A stretch of 64,000 nt of DNA, from positions 4,457,501 to 4,521,500 of the forward strand of contig NZ_CP077089.1 of NCBI RefSeq assembly GCF_014268445.2, in the 5' to 3' direction. The position numbers and the translations under genes are program-made. Shown piece by piece: positions 28,949 through 38,812 of the stretch (the first letter of the stretch is position 1; every line of letters begins with the position of its first letter). The notes under the pieces were generated by a model. The model was not told where the DNA came from, did not search any database, and saw only the letters and a list, made by a program, of their open reading frames with translations. The DNA comes from Pseudomonas tensinigenes. GTDB taxonomy: Bacteria > Pseudomonadota > Gammaproteobacteria > Pseudomonadales > Pseudomonadaceae.

Positions 28949-29620
28949 TCAGTGTGCGGCCAACGCCTTGCGAGCCTGCGCCGCTTCATTTTCCTGACCG
29001 GCCTGGGCCAGTTCATCGGCCGCTTTGAGCCAGCGCTGACGGTCAATGGCTGCCGGGATCTGCGACGGTTTCTGAATCAGCACGGCCCAGCCACCGGATT
29101 TCTCCAGTGCCGACTCAAAGGAACTGAAACTCATCAGTTCGCGACGGTTCATCCCGGCACGCAGCAAGACCTTCTGTTTGTTGCGGTCGTAGCCGGACAG
29201 GATCGCGTAACGCGGCTCGGCCCAGAACGCCGAGCCCTCGCTGAAGCGCACCATCACCGGATAACCCGCCGCCACCTGCGTCAACAGCGCGGGCAGGTTG
29301 CTGTCCAGCGGATAAACCACCATGCCGTACTCACGGGCAAGGTTCTGCAGGTTCTGCTGCAATTTGTCTTCGGCACCCGGCAGATGCAGGGGTTTTTCCA
29401 GCAAGCCCGGGGTGATCACGATGCCTTGCTGCGACAGGAGACTGGCCAGCACTTGCGGCCCGCTCTGATTGGCTTCGCCGCGATAGAACGTGCCGCTGAG
29501 TTCGACCCGTTCCGGCAGACGTTTGACCTCGGGCGCCACAGTGCCTGCACACCCGGCCAACACGGCCGCACAACCCGCCACCAGCAGTGCCGCACGAATT
29601 CGAGAAAATACCTGCACCAT
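28949..29620 (-). CDS. C39-like peptidase-fold lipoprotein lacking the catalytic cysteine
   Basis: A 223-residue predicted lipoprotein. The signal peptide ends in VLAGC (cysteine near residue 23). The body resembles a C39_2-type papain-like domain, with a TPR-like C-terminal helix pair (DRQRWLKAADELAQAGQENEA). The normal QCGP motif reads NQSGPQVLAS, so the cysteine is serine. The usual His-containing HYVVLxGYD reads PRYAILSGYD, so the histidine also seems lost. It is probably a binding or scaffold protein at the outer membrane. The ATG at 29620 is preferred over a GTG six bases upstream. Confidence 0.72.
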   Translation of the reverse strand: MVQVFSRIRAALLVAGCAAVLAGCAGTVAPEVKRLPERVELSGTFYRGEANQSGPQVLASLLSQQGIVITPGLLEKPLHLPGAEDKLQQNLQNLAREYGMVVYPLDSNLPALLTQVAAGYPVMVRFSEGSAFWAEPRYAILSGYDRNKQKVLLRAGMNRRELMSFSSFESALEKSGGWAVLIQKPSQIPAAIDRQRWLKAADELAQAGQENEAAQARKALAAH

Positions 29621-29854
29621 CGTCACTCTCTGTTCAGACGCCGGTCATCGTGTTCCGGCAACGCCTGCGATCATAGAGCCGCGTCAGGCTGCGGTATAGC
29701 CTTAAGCGGCAGACACATCGATTGCATAGAGCAAACTGATTGGTCGCAATCGACCTTTGGTCAATAGTCTGAAACACCCCATTGTCTAGACTGTCACTGA
29801 AACAGAGCGAATTGAAAAAGTGTGGGCCCGATGCAGGGCGAAGAGGAGGCACTG

Positions 29855-30025
29855 ATGAGCCTGACCATGACCATTGTGATGTTGATTGCCGGCTGGCTGG
29901 CCGTGGCGGCTGCCATGTTGTGGGGGGTGCTGCGGATTTCGCGGCGCCATCATCACCATCCGGTTCAGCCTGTTGCGGTTGCGAAGACCGAGAAGCACAG
30001 CCCGCGTCACGCAGCTGCGCATTGA
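29855..30025 (+). CDS. 56-residue single-pass membrane protein with histidine-rich tail
   Basis: GAGGAGG lies five bases before the ATG at 29855. One hydrophobic helix (MTIVMLIAGWLAVAAAMLWG) is followed by a basic cytoplasmic-type stretch RISRRHHHH and a His/Lys-rich tail. The excellent ribosome site supports coding. Function unknown; a metal-binding or small regulatory membrane peptide is possible. Confidence 0.65.
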   Translation: MSLTMTIVMLIAGWLAVAAAMLWGVLRISRRHHHHPVQPVAVAKTEKHSPRHAAAH

Positions 30026-30044
30026 GGCCAAACTTTAAAAGCAA

Positions 30045-30197
30045 AAGCCCCTCACCCTAGCCCTCTCCCGGAGGGAGAGGGGACTGACAGAGTCGCTATT
30101 GAGAAGTACATCGACGTGAAATATCGAGTCGAACTCAGGTTTAAAAACCACGCAGATCGGCTCCCTCTCCCTCGGGAGAGGGCTGGGGTGAGGGGCT
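30045..30197. repeat. inverted-repeat element (CCCTCACCC type)
   Basis: Terminal arms AGCCCCTCACCCTAGCCCTC and its near complement (GGGCTGGGGTGAGGGGCT) enclose about 100 bp. Related elements lie at 35226-35391 and 41573-41862, also sharing the internal GAACTCAGGTTT-type and CGACCTGA-type words. Confidence 0.88.
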
Positions 30198-30227
30198 GGT
30201 TCTATCCCGCACTGCAAATCTTGATTC

Positions 30228-30265
30228 AAAAAAAACCGCCTGTTCTCTAAGAGTTCAGGCGGTTT
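30228..30265 (-). terminator. rho-independent terminator after the TerC gene
   Basis: On the minus strand the stem ACCGCCTG/CAGGCGGT is followed by a run of T residues; it starts about 15 bp past the stop codon. Confidence 0.88.
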
Positions 30266-30280
30266 TTGTACTTTAAGCAG

Positions 30281-31030
30281 TTACGCCTGCTCAGCCAGCT
30301 TCTTCTGCTTCGACCGACGCGACATCATGTTCAGCACTTCAATCGAAGCCGAGAACGCCATCGCCGCGTACACATAACCTTTCGGTACATGGGCACCGAA
30401 GCCTTCAGCGATCAAGGTCATACCGATCATGATCAGGAAGCCCAGGGCCAGCATCACCACCGTCGGGTTATCGTTGATGAACTTGGCCAGCGGCTCAGCA
30501 GCAAACAGCATCACCAGTACCGACACCACTACCGCGATGATCATGATCGGCAAGTGTTCGGTCATGCCGACCGCGGTAATGATGCTGTCGATCGAGAACA
30601 CCATGTCGAGCATCAGGATCTGGCCAATAGCGGCAGCGAAACCGAGGGTAACCGTCGAGGTCGCCGACTTCGGATCTTCCGGTGCCGGGTCCATGCTGTG
30701 ATGGATCTCGGTCGTGGCTTTCCAGACCAGGAACAGACCACCAGCAATCAGGATCATGTCCTTCCAGGAGAAGGCCTGACCCAGGATTTCGATCACCGGC
30801 GCAGTCAGTTGCACGATGAAGGCGATGGTGCTCAACAGCGCCAGACGCAGGATCAGCGCCATGCCGATACCGATGCGGCGCGCCTTCTGCTGGTACTGCT
30901 TGGGCAATTTGTTGGTCAGGATCGAGATAAAGATCAGGTTATCGATGCCGAGCACGATTTCCATCACCACCAATGTGGCCAAAGCAACCCAAGCGGTGGG
31001 GCTGGCGGCGAGCTGTAACAGATATTCCAT
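30281..31030 (-). CDS. TerC-family integral membrane protein
   Basis: A 249-residue polytopic protein with about seven helices. Family signatures are [18 protein letters not shown] near the N-terminus and [16 protein letters not shown] mid-protein, each with conserved acidic residues within helices. TerC proteins are linked to metal (manganese) export or tellurite resistance. A ribosome site is not striking. The following lipoprotein gene upstream (31060) is in the same orientation with a 29-bp gap. Confidence 0.9.
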   Translation of the reverse strand: MEYLLQLAASPTAWVALATLVVMEIVLGIDNLIFISILTNKLPKQYQQKARRIGIGMALILRLALLSTIAFIVQLTAPVIEILGQAFSWKDMILIAGGLFLVWKATTEIHHSMDPAPEDPKSATSTVTLGFAAAIGQILMLDMVFSIDSIITAVGMTEHLPIMIIAVVVSVLVMLFAAEPLAKFINDNPTVVMLALGFLIMIGMTLIAEGFGAHVPKGYVYAAMAFSASIEVLNMMSRRSKQKKLAEQA

Positions 31031-31059
31031 GGGTCAGTCCTGACTCTGTGTAAGACGAA

Positions 31060-31302
31060 TTAGATGGTCTTGGAGGAAGATTCGGATTGTTCCGCGTCTT
31101 TTTCCGGTGTTTCTTTTTTCTCGATCAGTCCGCCAGTGGCATCACTCAGGGCTTGTTCGGCGGCCTTGTGGGTGTCGTCGATCGCTTGCTTGGCGCTTTC
31201 GGCAGCCTTGCCCATCAGTTGCTGGGCGCTTTTCTCGGCCTGATCGCAACCAGCCAGAAGCAGTAAAGACGTAAACATCAATGCTGGGATTGTATATTTC
31301 AT
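31060..31302 (-). CDS. small lipoprotein, helical
   Basis: An 80-residue predicted lipoprotein starting MKYTIPALMFTSLLLLAGC; the lipobox LAGC places the lipidated cysteine at residue 19. The remaining part is an amphipathic alanine/lysine-rich helix (KSAQQLMGKAAESAKQAIDD) with an acidic serine-rich tail. GGAA precedes the ATG at 31302; the open frame upstream lacks a ribosome site. It may be co-transcribed with the TerC gene. Function unknown. Confidence 0.78.
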   Translation of the reverse strand: MKYTIPALMFTSLLLLAGCDQAEKSAQQLMGKAAESAKQAIDDTHKAAEQALSDATGGLIEKKETPEKDAEQSESSSKTI

Positions 31303-31435
31303 AAGGTTTCCTTCGAATGAACAGACAGGCTCATAGACCGGCCGTCGATGGCTGGGCATTCTAGGGAGATGAACACTTCAGGAAAATTCGTATTTTTAGC
31401 GGCTATACTTCGGTTTTCACGAACTGTAGAACGTC

Positions 31436-32335
31436 ATGCTCAATTACCGACAACTGCATTACTTCTGGGTCGTAGCCAAGACCGGCAGCATCGTGCGCGC
31501 CTGCGAGCAACTGAACCTGACCCCACAAACCATCAGCGGGCAGATTTCTTTGCTCGAACAGACTTACGGCATCGAGTTATTCAGACGGGTCGGCCGGCAA
31601 CTCGAATTGACCGAGGCCGGAAGACAAGCCCTGCCCTACGCCGAGCAAATGTTTCAACTGGGCGGCGAGCTGGAATTGATGCTGCGCGCGCAACCCAACG
31701 AACAACAGATCCTGTTCCGCGTCGGCGTGGCAGACGTGGTGCCCAAGTCCATCGTCTATCGCCTGATCGCGCCGACGATGGAGCTGAACGAACCGCTGCG
31801 CATCACCTGCCGCGAAGACAAACTCGAGCGTTTGCTGGCCGATCTGGCGATCCAGCGTCTGGATCTGGTGATTTCCGACAGCCCGATGCCCTCGCACCTC
31901 GACATCAAGGGCTACAGCCAGAAGCTCGGTGAGTGCGGAATCAGCTTCTTCGCCACCCCTGAACTGGCAGCCAGATACGGTCAGGATTTTCCACGCAGCC
32001 TGCACGGCGCACCGCTGTTGATCCCCGGCGCAGAAACTGTGGTGCGCAGCCGCTTGCAGCGCTGGTTTGCCGAGCAGCAGATCCAGCCGCAAATCGTTGG
32101 GGAGTTTGATGACAGTGCCTTGATGCAGGCCTTCGGCCAATCCGGCAGCGGGATTTTTATTGGCCCGAGCGTGATTGCCGATGAGGTGAAGCGCCAGTAT
32201 GGCGTCGAGTTGATTGGCCAGACTGACGCGGTGACCGAGTCGTTCTATGCCATTTCGGTGGAGCGCAAGGTCAAGCACCCCGGCATCGTTGCGATTACCG
32301 AAGGTGCCCGACGCGAGCTGTTTACTGCGTTATGA
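31436..32335 (+). CDS. nhaR: LysR-family transcriptional activator NhaR
   Basis: A 299-residue regulator whose start MLNYRQLHYFWVVAKTGSIV and recognition segment RACEQLNLTPQTISGQISLL are characteristic of NhaR rather than generic LysR proteins. In enterobacteria NhaR activates the sodium/proton antiporter gene nhaA in response to Na+ and high pH. No antiporter gene is adjacent here, so the target must be elsewhere. Its stop overlaps the stop of the convergent MFS gene by six bases. Confidence 0.88.
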   Translation: MLNYRQLHYFWVVAKTGSIVRACEQLNLTPQTISGQISLLEQTYGIELFRRVGRQLELTEAGRQALPYAEQMFQLGGELELMLRAQPNEQQILFRVGVADVVPKSIVYRLIAPTMELNEPLRITCREDKLERLLADLAIQRLDLVISDSPMPSHLDIKGYSQKLGECGISFFATPELAARYGQDFPRSLHGAPLLIPGAETVVRSRLQRWFAEQQIQPQIVGEFDDSALMQAFGQSGSGIFIGPSVIADEVKRQYGVELIGQTDAVTESFYAISVERKVKHPGIVAITEGARRELFTAL

Positions 32336-33493
32336 GGCCTCGGCGCACATTTCGCGCGGCTTGAGAGTCATCAGCACCATGGCGAGGAACACCGACAGCA
32401 AGATGAATCCGGCGGCGGCAAAGCCGAGGAAACCCAGCCCTGCGCTGTCGATGACCCGACCACCAACAATGGCGCCTAGGCCGATCCCCAGATTGGCCCC
32501 GGCGATGTTCAACGAAGCAGCAAAGGCCGGCGCTTCCGGCGCGGCTTTCATCAGGCGCACATGGCTGACCAGGAACAACGCGGCCTGAGTCACGCCCCAG
32601 ATCCCCATCGCCACCGCCAGCCCCAGCGGCGAATGAATGTTCGGCACCAGCGAGACCATGCCGGCAATCATGAATGCACAGAACAACACCGACGCCCCCA
32701 ACGGATGCCGGTCGACCGCACGACCGCCGAGCGAGTTGCCGATCAACCCGACCGCACCGAAGGCCATCAGGCACCAACCGACCACGGTGCCGTTGAAGCC
32801 GGCGAGGCGCTCAAGAATGTCGGCCAGATACGTGTAAGCGGTAAACATGCCGCTGAACACCAGAATCGACAGCACGATATGGCCGATCATCAACGGGCTG
32901 CGCAGGATCTTGAATTGCGAGCGGAAGCTGACCTGATGCTGGTGCAGACTGGTTTTCGGCAGGTAAACAAACAGCAGCAAGGCTTTGGCAAAGGCGATCA
33001 CCGCGAGAATGCCGAAAGCACTGCGCCAGCCGAACGCGTCGGAAATCAGCGTACCGACCGGAATGCCGAACACCGTGGCGCAAACAATGCCGAAGCCGAT
33101 CTTGGCAATCGCGCGACCGGCGAAATCCGGGCCGACGATGTCCACGGCGGTCTCGCTGGCCAAGGCCCAGAACACCGGCAGACCGAGCGCCGGAATCAAT
33201 CGGGCAATCGCCATTACCCAGATATTCGGTGACAGCGCGGCCACGGTATTGGCCAGGCCAAACATGATCAGGATGCTGATAAACAGTTTGCGTCGCTCGA
33301 AGCGGGCGAAATACGCGGTCAGGAAAGGCCCGAACATCGCCACCGTGAAGGCGAACAAAGTTACCAGCAACCCGGCCTGCGGGATGGTGACGGCGAGGTC
33401 TCGGGCAATCGCCGGCAACAGGCCGACGATGACGAATTCCGTGGTCAGCACCGTGAACCCGGCAGCGGACAACAGAAGAATGGGCAACAGCAT
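32330..33493 (-). CDS. MFS transporter, DHA1-type efflux
   Basis: A 387-residue 12-helix carrier. Helix 1 is followed by TEFVIVGLLPAIARDLAVT, typical of the YdhP/AraJ-like group of arabinose or drug efflux pumps. GGAG sits six bases before the ATG at 33493; an open extension to 33604 lacks a ribosome site. It is convergent with nhaR. Substrate unknown. Confidence 0.87.
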   Translation of the reverse strand: MLLPILLLSAAGFTVLTTEFVIVGLLPAIARDLAVTIPQAGLLVTLFAFTVAMFGPFLTAYFARFERRKLFISILIMFGLANTVAALSPNIWVMAIARLIPALGLPVFWALASETAVDIVGPDFAGRAIAKIGFGIVCATVFGIPVGTLISDAFGWRSAFGILAVIAFAKALLLFVYLPKTSLHQHQVSFRSQFKILRSPLMIGHIVLSILVFSGMFTAYTYLADILERLAGFNGTVVGWCLMAFGAVGLIGNSLGGRAVDRHPLGASVLFCAFMIAGMVSLVPNIHSPLGLAVAMGIWGVTQAALFLVSHVRLMKAAPEAPAFAASLNIAGANLGIGLGAIVGGRVIDSAGLGFLGFAAAGFILLSVFLAMVLMTLKPREMCAEAS

Positions 33494-33829
33494 GCGCAAC
33501 TCCAGCAAAACGACGACACCAGCGTTGACCCGGAGGCCCGCTGGCAGAATTTGAAAATAAGGATGCGCAATCTTAACAGAGTGTGTCCGGACTGACTTGC
33601 ACAAACCTGTCTATCTGGTTGACTGCTCCGGTGGCAGATCGTCACATGCCTGAAGGATAAGGCCTACGCTGTGATAAAGTCCGCGCCCTGAAAAACGTAC
33701 AGCCTGTTCAACGACCGGTTTATTGGCGTTGATGTCGCGTCAACACTTTCGGTTCGTGGCGGTGGCCTGCCCCTGTTTTGCCATCGCTTTACGCAACCTT
33801 GCACCCTATAAAAAATCAGAGATGCCGCT
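33494..33829. other. intergenic region between MFS gene and sstT, no gene seen
   Basis: About 335 bp between divergent genes. It should hold both promoters. I see no RNA gene, repeat or convincing small open frame. Confidence 0.4.
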
Positions 33830-35062
33830 ATGACTGCTTCATCCCCTTCTCTATTGCAACGCCTGAAGAACCTGAGCCTGGTCGCCCAGATCCTGATCGG
33901 CCTGATTGCCGGTATCGCCTTGGCGATGTTTGCCCCGGACGTGGCAAAAGACACCGCGTTCATCGGCAAAGTGTTCGTCTCGGCGTTGAAAGCCGTCGCG
34001 CCGATCCTGGTGTTCGTGTTGGTGATGGCCTCGATTGCCAACCACAAGCACGGCCAGGAAACCCATATCCGCCCGATTCTGTTCCTCTATCTGCTGGGCA
34101 CCTTCGCCGCAGCAGTGGTGGCCGTGATCGCCAGCATGGCGTTCCCTTCGCATCTGGTGCTGTCCACCGAAAACGTCGCGGTGACCGCGCCGGGTGGCAT
34201 TGCCGAAGTTTTGCAGAGCCTGTTGCTGAGCGTCGTGGATAACCCGGTGAATGCACTGATCAACGCCAACTTCATCGGCATTCTGGCCTGGGCGATCGGT
34301 ATGGGCGTCGCGATTCGCCATGCCGGTGACACCACCCGCGAAGTGCTCGGTGATCTGTCCAACGGCGTGACCTTGATCGTGCGCGTAGTGATTCGCTTTG
34401 CACCGCTGGGTATTTTCGGTCTGGTCGCTTCGACGCTGGCCACCTCCGGTTTCGGCGCATTGATCGGTTATGCGCACCTGCTGGCCGTGCTGCTCGGCTG
34501 CATGCTGTTCGTGGCGCTGGTGATGAACCCGCTGATCGTGTTCTGGAAGCTGCGTCGCAACCCGTACCCGCTGACCCTCAAGTGCCTGCGTGAAAGCGGT
34601 ATCACTGCATTCTTCACCCGCAGTTCGGCGGCGAACATTCCGGTGAATCTGGAGTTGAGCAAACGTCTGGGTCTGCATGAAGACACCTATTCGGTGTCGA
34701 TCCCACTGGGTGCGACCATCAACATGGCCGGTGCGGCGATCACCATTACCGTGTTGACGCTGGCTGCCGTGCACACATTGGGTATTGCCGTGGACATTCC
34801 GACGGCGATTCTGCTGAGTGTTGTCGCCGCCATTTGTGCCTGTGGCGCTTCGGGTGTGGCCGGTGGTTCGTTGCTGTTGATTCCGTTGGCATGCAGCCTG
34901 TTTGGCATTCCGAGTGAGATTGCCATGCAGGTGGTGGCGGTCGGTTTCATTATTGGCGTGTTGCAGGATTCCGCTGAGACGGCGCTGAACTCGTCGACTG
35001 ACGTGTTGTTTACCGCAGCGGCGTGTCTGGGTGAAGAAGCGAAAGCCCAGCGCACTGCGTAA
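33830..35062 (+). CDS. sstT: serine/threonine:sodium symporter
   Basis: A 410-residue dicarboxylate/amino acid:cation symporter family protein in the inner membrane that imports serine and threonine with Na+. It starts [20 protein letters not shown], and the family motifs [20 protein letters not shown] and [19 protein letters not shown] (helical hairpin 2 and helix 7 region) are intact. The length fits SstT. A REPIN and a terminator follow. It stands alone. Confidence 0.94.
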   Translation: MTASSPSLLQRLKNLSLVAQILIGLIAGIALAMFAPDVAKDTAFIGKVFVSALKAVAPILVFVLVMASIANHKHGQETHIRPILFLYLLGTFAAAVVAVIASMAFPSHLVLSTENVAVTAPGGIAEVLQSLLLSVVDNPVNALINANFIGILAWAIGMGVAIRHAGDTTREVLGDLSNGVTLIVRVVIRFAPLGIFGLVASTLATSGFGALIGYAHLLAVLLGCMLFVALVMNPLIVFWKLRRNPYPLTLKCLRESGITAFFTRSSAANIPVNLELSKRLGLHEDTYSVSIPLGATINMAGAAITITVLTLAAVHTLGIAVDIPTAILLSVVAAICACGASGVAGGSLLLIPLACSLFGIPSEIAMQVVAVGFIIGVLQDSAETALNSSTDVLFTAAACLGEEAKAQRTA

Positions 35063-35070
35063 CCGTCTTA

Positions 35071-35163
35071 CCCTGTGGGAGCGAGCCTGCTCGCGAAGGG
35101 GCGGGTCAGTCGACATCGATGTCGCATGACACACTGCATTCGCGAGCAGGCTCGCTCCCACAA
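35071..35163. repeat. REPIN downstream of sstT
   Basis: Inverted REP arms at 35071-35098 and about 35138-35163, enclosing a central CGACATCGATGTCG palindrome at 35110. Confidence 0.9.
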
Positions 35164-35172
35164 TGGAAAATG

Positions 35173-35210
35173 AAAAGCCCGCCGAGGTGTGAACCAGGGC
35201 GGGCTTTTTT
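35173..35210 (+). terminator. rho-independent terminator for sstT
   Basis: Stem AAAGCCCGCC/GGCGGGCTTT with a 14-base loop and six T residues, just after the REPIN. Confidence 0.82.
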
Positions 35211-35225
35211 GTGGCTGAGATCTTT

Positions 35226-35391
35226 CCCCCCTCACCCCAACCCTCTCCCCCCAAGGGGGGCGAGGGGGAAAGGGGGCAGACCGAGTGTTGTTCAAACCTG
35301 AGTTCGACTTGATAGATCAGGTCGGCGTATCTCGAACAGACAACTCGGTCAGTCCCCTCTCCTCTGGGAGAGGGTTAGGGTGAGGGGCTCT
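35226..35391. repeat. inverted-repeat element (CCCTCACCC type)
   Basis: Arms CCCCTCACCCCAACCCTCTC and AGAGGGTTAGGGTGAGGGGC enclose about 125 bp. Same family as 30045 and 41573. Confidence 0.88.
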
Positions 35392-35398
35392 TGAAAAA

Positions 35399-35908
35399 TC
35401 AGAACGCGCCCATGTAATCACGTTTGCCCACTTCAACACCGTTATGACGCAGCAGTGCATAGGTGGTAGTGACGTGGAAGAAAAACTGCGGCAAGCCATA
35501 AGTCAGCAAGTACGACTGACCGCTGAAGCGCTTCTCTTTCGGCGTGCCCGGACGGGTTACGATTTCGATGCCTTCCTTGCCGTCGATCTGCTCTGGCTTG
35601 ATCTCGCCGATGAAGGCCAGAACCTTGGCGATCAGCGCTTGCAGCTCGGCGAAGGTGGTTTCTGTGTCGTCGTATTTCGGCAACTCAACTTCAGCCAGAC
35701 GTGCCGAAACACCTTTGGCGAAGTCGACGGCGATCTGCACCTGGCGGGTCAGCGGGAACATGTCCGGGAACAGACGGGCCTGCAGAAACGCGTTCGGGTC
35801 GATGTTTTTCTCGGTGGCGTGGGCTTCAGCCTTTTTCAGCACATCGCTCAAAGCGTTGAGCATTTGTTGAAAAACCGGGACGGATGCGGCGTACAGGGAA
35901 ATGGTCAT
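35399..35908 (-). CDS. DUF1993 domain-containing protein
   Basis: A 169-residue soluble protein that spans the whole DUF1993 domain. It begins MTISLYAASVPVFQQMLNAL and contains ARLFPDMFPLTRQVQIAVDF and FFFHVTTTYALLRHNGVEVG, the usual conserved blocks. The fold is thought to be a DinB-like four-helix bundle. It is divergent from the yceH gene across 125 bp. No enzymatic role is established. Confidence 0.88.
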   Translation of the reverse strand: MTISLYAASVPVFQQMLNALSDVLKKAEAHATEKNIDPNAFLQARLFPDMFPLTRQVQIAVDFAKGVSARLAEVELPKYDDTETTFAELQALIAKVLAFIGEIKPEQIDGKEGIEIVTRPGTPKEKRFSGQSYLLTYGLPQFFFHVTTTYALLRHNGVEVGKRDYMGAF

Positions 35909-36033
35909 GGCAGTCTCGTGTAGTGGCTGGGTGGAACAAGGAGGCGATTATAGCCATGCTTGATGACCACACGGCTTGCCTTTTGTTTGGCAAGGATTAG
36001 GCTAGGCGCCTTCGACTGCAGAGGGAACGCGCG

Positions 36034-36681
36034 ATGACCACAGAACCAGAATCCACCTTCGACGAGCCACGGCTCAACGCCACGGAAATCCGCATCCTCG
36101 GCTCGTTGATCGAGAAACAGGCCACCAGCCCGGAAACCTATCCGCTGACGCTCAATGCGCTGGTCACGGCCTGCAATCAGAAAACCAGCCGCGAACCGGT
36201 GATGAACCTGACCCAGGGCCAGGTCGGGCAGAGTTTGCGGGCGCTGGAGGGTCGCGGTTTCGCCAAGCTGGTGATGGGCAGTCGCGCCGACCGCTGGGAG
36301 CACAAGGTCGACAAGGCGCTGGAGCTGGTGCCGGCGCAGGTGATTCTGAGCGGATTGATGTTTCTGCGCGGCCCACAAACCGTTAATGAGCTGCTGACCC
36401 GCAGCGGGCGTATGCATGAATTTGAAGACACCGAGCAAGTGGTGCATCAGCTTGAGCGTTTGATTGCGCGGGGGCTGGCGGTGTTGATTCCGCGCCAGGC
36501 CGGGCAGCGTGAAGATCGTTATACCCATGCCCTCGGAGATCCGGCGGACAGCGAGGCGATCATGGCAGCGCGGCAGAATCCGCAGGATCGCAGTGCCAGC
36601 ACTGGCGTTTCGGTTGAGCGCATCGAAGAGCTGGAAGCGCGGATTGCCGCGCTGGAAGAGCGCCTGGCCCGCCTCGAATAA
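36034..36681 (+). CDS. yceH: YceH family protein (DUF480)
   Basis: A 215-residue protein with two winged-helix-like halves: [20 protein letters not shown] near residue 12 and [19 protein letters not shown] near residue 105. The C-terminus is a short coiled coil ([20 protein letters not shown]). The length matches YceH. DNA binding is suggested by the fold only. AGAGGGAACG before the ATG can serve as a ribosome site. Confidence 0.9.
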   Translation: MTTEPESTFDEPRLNATEIRILGSLIEKQATSPETYPLTLNALVTACNQKTSREPVMNLTQGQVGQSLRALEGRGFAKLVMGSRADRWEHKVDKALELVPAQVILSGLMFLRGPQTVNELLTRSGRMHEFEDTEQVVHQLERLIARGLAVLIPRQAGQREDRYTHALGDPADSEAIMAARQNPQDRSASTGVSVERIEELEARIAALEERLARLE

Positions 36682-36695
36682 TCACCACCGTTTTA

Positions 36696-36859
36696 TTGTG
36701 GGAGCGAGCCTGCTCGCGAAGAGGTTCTGTCAGCTACATCATTTTTGAATGACACACCGCATTCGCGAGCAGGCTCGCTCCCACAGGGGATCTACAGCGA
36801 ACACACAATCTGTGTATGACAAAAATTCAACTGTGGGAGCGAGCCTGCTCGCGAAGAGG
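36696..36859. repeat. REPIN plus one extra REP
   Basis: An inverted REP pair at 36696-36787 is followed by a third REP arm at 36831-36859 in the direction of the first. Confidence 0.9.
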
Positions 36860-36881
36860 CCCGCCCAGCCACCACAACCCA

Positions 36882-37700
36882 TCAGCTCCGGGCAAACGCC
36901 ACCGCCGCCGCAAACTGCTCTTCAGTCGGGCGCACGCCGGTGTACAGGACAAACTGCTCCAGCGCCTGAATCGCTATCACCTCAAGCCCGGTAATCACCC
37001 GCTTGCCCTCGGCCCGAGCGCGCACGATCAGCGGCGTCTCCGACGGAATCGCGACCACATCAAATACCGTCTCAGCCGCAGCAATAACTTGAGGCTCAAA
37101 CGCCAACTGCCCCGCCTCCGGTCCGCCGTCCATGCCCACCGGCGTCACGTTGATCAGCATCTGCGGACGCTCATCACCCAGCTCAGCCTGCCAGCGATAA
37201 CCCAGCGAATCCGCCAACGCACGCCCTGCCCGCTCATTGCGCGCAACGATCAAACCGTTTTTATAACCACCGTCACGCAGGGCACTGGCCACCGCTTTGG
37301 CCATACCGCCGCTGCCACGCAGGGCGAAGGTCGAATCCTTGGGCACCGCGTGGGTTTCCAGCAACTGCGCGACGGCAATGTAATCGGTGTTGTAAGCCTT
37401 CAGATGGCCGTCGGTATTGACGATGGTATTGATCGACTGGATCGCCGCTGCCGACGCATCCAGTTCATCGACCAGCGCGATGCACGCTTCCTTGAACGGC
37501 ATCGACACGCCGCAACCGCGAATGCCCAAGGCACGAATGCCGCCCACGGCACCCGTCAGATCCTGGCTGCTGAACGCCTTGTAATAGAAATTCAGGCCCA
37601 ACTGCTCATACAAATGGTTATGAAAACGCAGACCGAAATTGCCCGGGCGCCCCGACAGGGACATGCACAGTTGGGTGTCTTTGTTCGGGTTCATCTGCAT
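36882..37700 (-). CDS. shikimate 5-dehydrogenase-like protein
   Basis: A 272-residue oxidoreductase of the AroE superfamily, more like the short SdhL group than AroE itself. The substrate-domain motif CGVSMPFKEA carries the catalytic lysine and AYNTDYIAV the catalytic aspartate. The cofactor loop reads LRGSGGMAKAVASAL. GGAG lies seven bases upstream of the ATG at 37700. It stands alone, so it is unlikely to be the main aromatic-pathway enzyme. A quinate or shikimate-linked role is an inference. Confidence 0.85.
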   Translation of the reverse strand: MQMNPNKDTQLCMSLSGRPGNFGLRFHNHLYEQLGLNFYYKAFSSQDLTGAVGGIRALGIRGCGVSMPFKEACIALVDELDASAAAIQSINTIVNTDGHLKAYNTDYIAVAQLLETHAVPKDSTFALRGSGGMAKAVASALRDGGYKNGLIVARNERAGRALADSLGYRWQAELGDERPQMLINVTPVGMDGGPEAGQLAFEPQVIAAAETVFDVVAIPSETPLIVRARAEGKRVITGLEVIAIQALEQFVLYTGVRPTEEQFAAAVAFARS

Positions 37701-37956
37701 GAAACTTCTCCTTCAAACGCACTTTCGGATAGACGGGATTAGCCAGCCCATCGGGTTCTGAACGATCATAAAGGCCTGTTTTAAACGTGTTCTGTGGCCC
37801 TTGCACGGCCCGGTAAAGAAGCCGGTACAGACCTTACACAAAATTTACCCAGCGGCTGTGCTGATTTTCAGAATTTCGCTGTCTTAGAAGTATCCCCGCG
37901 ACAACTGTGGGCCTGGTGCAGGCCCTGCCGCCGGGTCGAAGAACCGAGGACTTATC

Positions 37957-38316
37957 ATGATTCGTAAACTCCCCATTCTGGCCTTGTTGATTGGCGCACT
38001 CGCTGTCACTGGTCAGGCAGAAGCCGGTGGTGGCCACGGCTGGCAAGGCCCTGCGGTGTTTGGCGCGATCGTCGGCTCGGCCATCATCGGCTCGGCACTG
38101 ATCAACCAGGATCGGCCAGTGTATGTGCAACAACAGCCGGTTTATGTTCAACCGCAACCGGTCTACGTGCAGCAGCCACCACCACCGGTCTACTACCAGC
38201 CGGCGCCGGTGTATGTGCAACAGCCGGTTTACATCCAACAGGCCCCCGTCTACTACGGCCCGCCTCGCGGTTATTACGGCCGGCCACATGGCTATTATGG
38301 CGGTCCACGCTGGTAA
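37957..38316 (+). CDS. secreted protein with PVYVQ-type repeats
   Basis: A 119-residue exported protein. The signal peptide (MIRKLPILALLIGALAVTG) ends near AEA. A glycine-rich helix (FGAIVGSAIIGSALI) is followed by about eight repeats of PVYVQ/PVYYQ and a PRGYYGRPHGYYGG tail. Such Tyr/Pro/Gln-rich tails occur in envelope proteins. It sits alone before a terminator. Function unknown. Confidence 0.8.
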   Translation: MIRKLPILALLIGALAVTGQAEAGGGHGWQGPAVFGAIVGSAIIGSALINQDRPVYVQQQPVYVQPQPVYVQQPPPPVYYQPAPVYVQQPVYIQQAPVYYGPPRGYYGRPHGYYGGPRW

Positions 38317-38327
38317 CCAAAAAACAG

Positions 38328-38356
38328 AGCCCCGCTTTTATAGCGGGGCTTTTTTA
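38328..38356 (+). terminator. rho-independent terminator
   Basis: Stem AGCCCCGCT/AGCGGGGCT with a TTTAT-type loop and six T residues, 12 bp after the preceding stop. Confidence 0.92.
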
Positions 38357-38547
38357 TGACCGTTGGTCGGCGAGCGTCTGAAAAAATCTCGCCAAGGTCG
38401 CTGTGAGGACAGTTTCACCGGCTAAAGTCGGCATGATTGACTCGACCGTTATGTAGATTTCCACAAAACGGTCACTTATTTGTCATGACGGAACCGCAAT
38501 CTGAATCCGTCCGTAAACAACAGGTTGATAACAACAAGGACGACTGT

Positions 38548-38742
38548 ATGCCAACACAAAACCCGCACCGCATCGTCGGCCTGTGCACCTCAAGCAAGGT
38601 GTACAGCGCGCTGACCGAACTCAAGCACCTGGAAGGCCACCGCTGCGCCAAGTTTCTTTCGCTGCTGGCGGAGAATCTGGTGCACAAAGGTTTGCTCAAC
38701 GAACGCGAAGTCATGCACATGCTTGATCAAGTGGTCGACTGA
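38548..38742 (+). CDS. 64-residue hypothetical protein
   Basis: A small protein starting MPTQNPHRIVGLCTSSKVYS, with helical segment KHLEGHRCAKFLSLLAENLV and C-terminus EREVMHMLDQVVD. AAGGAC stands eight bases before the ATG at 38548, so this start is preferred over upstream ATGs at 38437 and 38485. Composition is that of a normal soluble protein. I do not recognise the family. Confidence 0.65.
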   Translation: MPTQNPHRIVGLCTSSKVYSALTELKHLEGHRCAKFLSLLAENLVHKGLLNEREVMHMLDQVVD

Positions 38743-38812
38743 AGCCTCAATGGCGTCAATGACTACTATCGAAAGCGTTGATTGTCCGTAGAAGCGGCGA
38801 ATCTCTAAGGTA

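Noticed and set aside
33494..33829. Riboswitch or sRNA upstream of sstT
   Set aside because: No conserved riboswitch core or strong terminator hairpin was seen in the leader.
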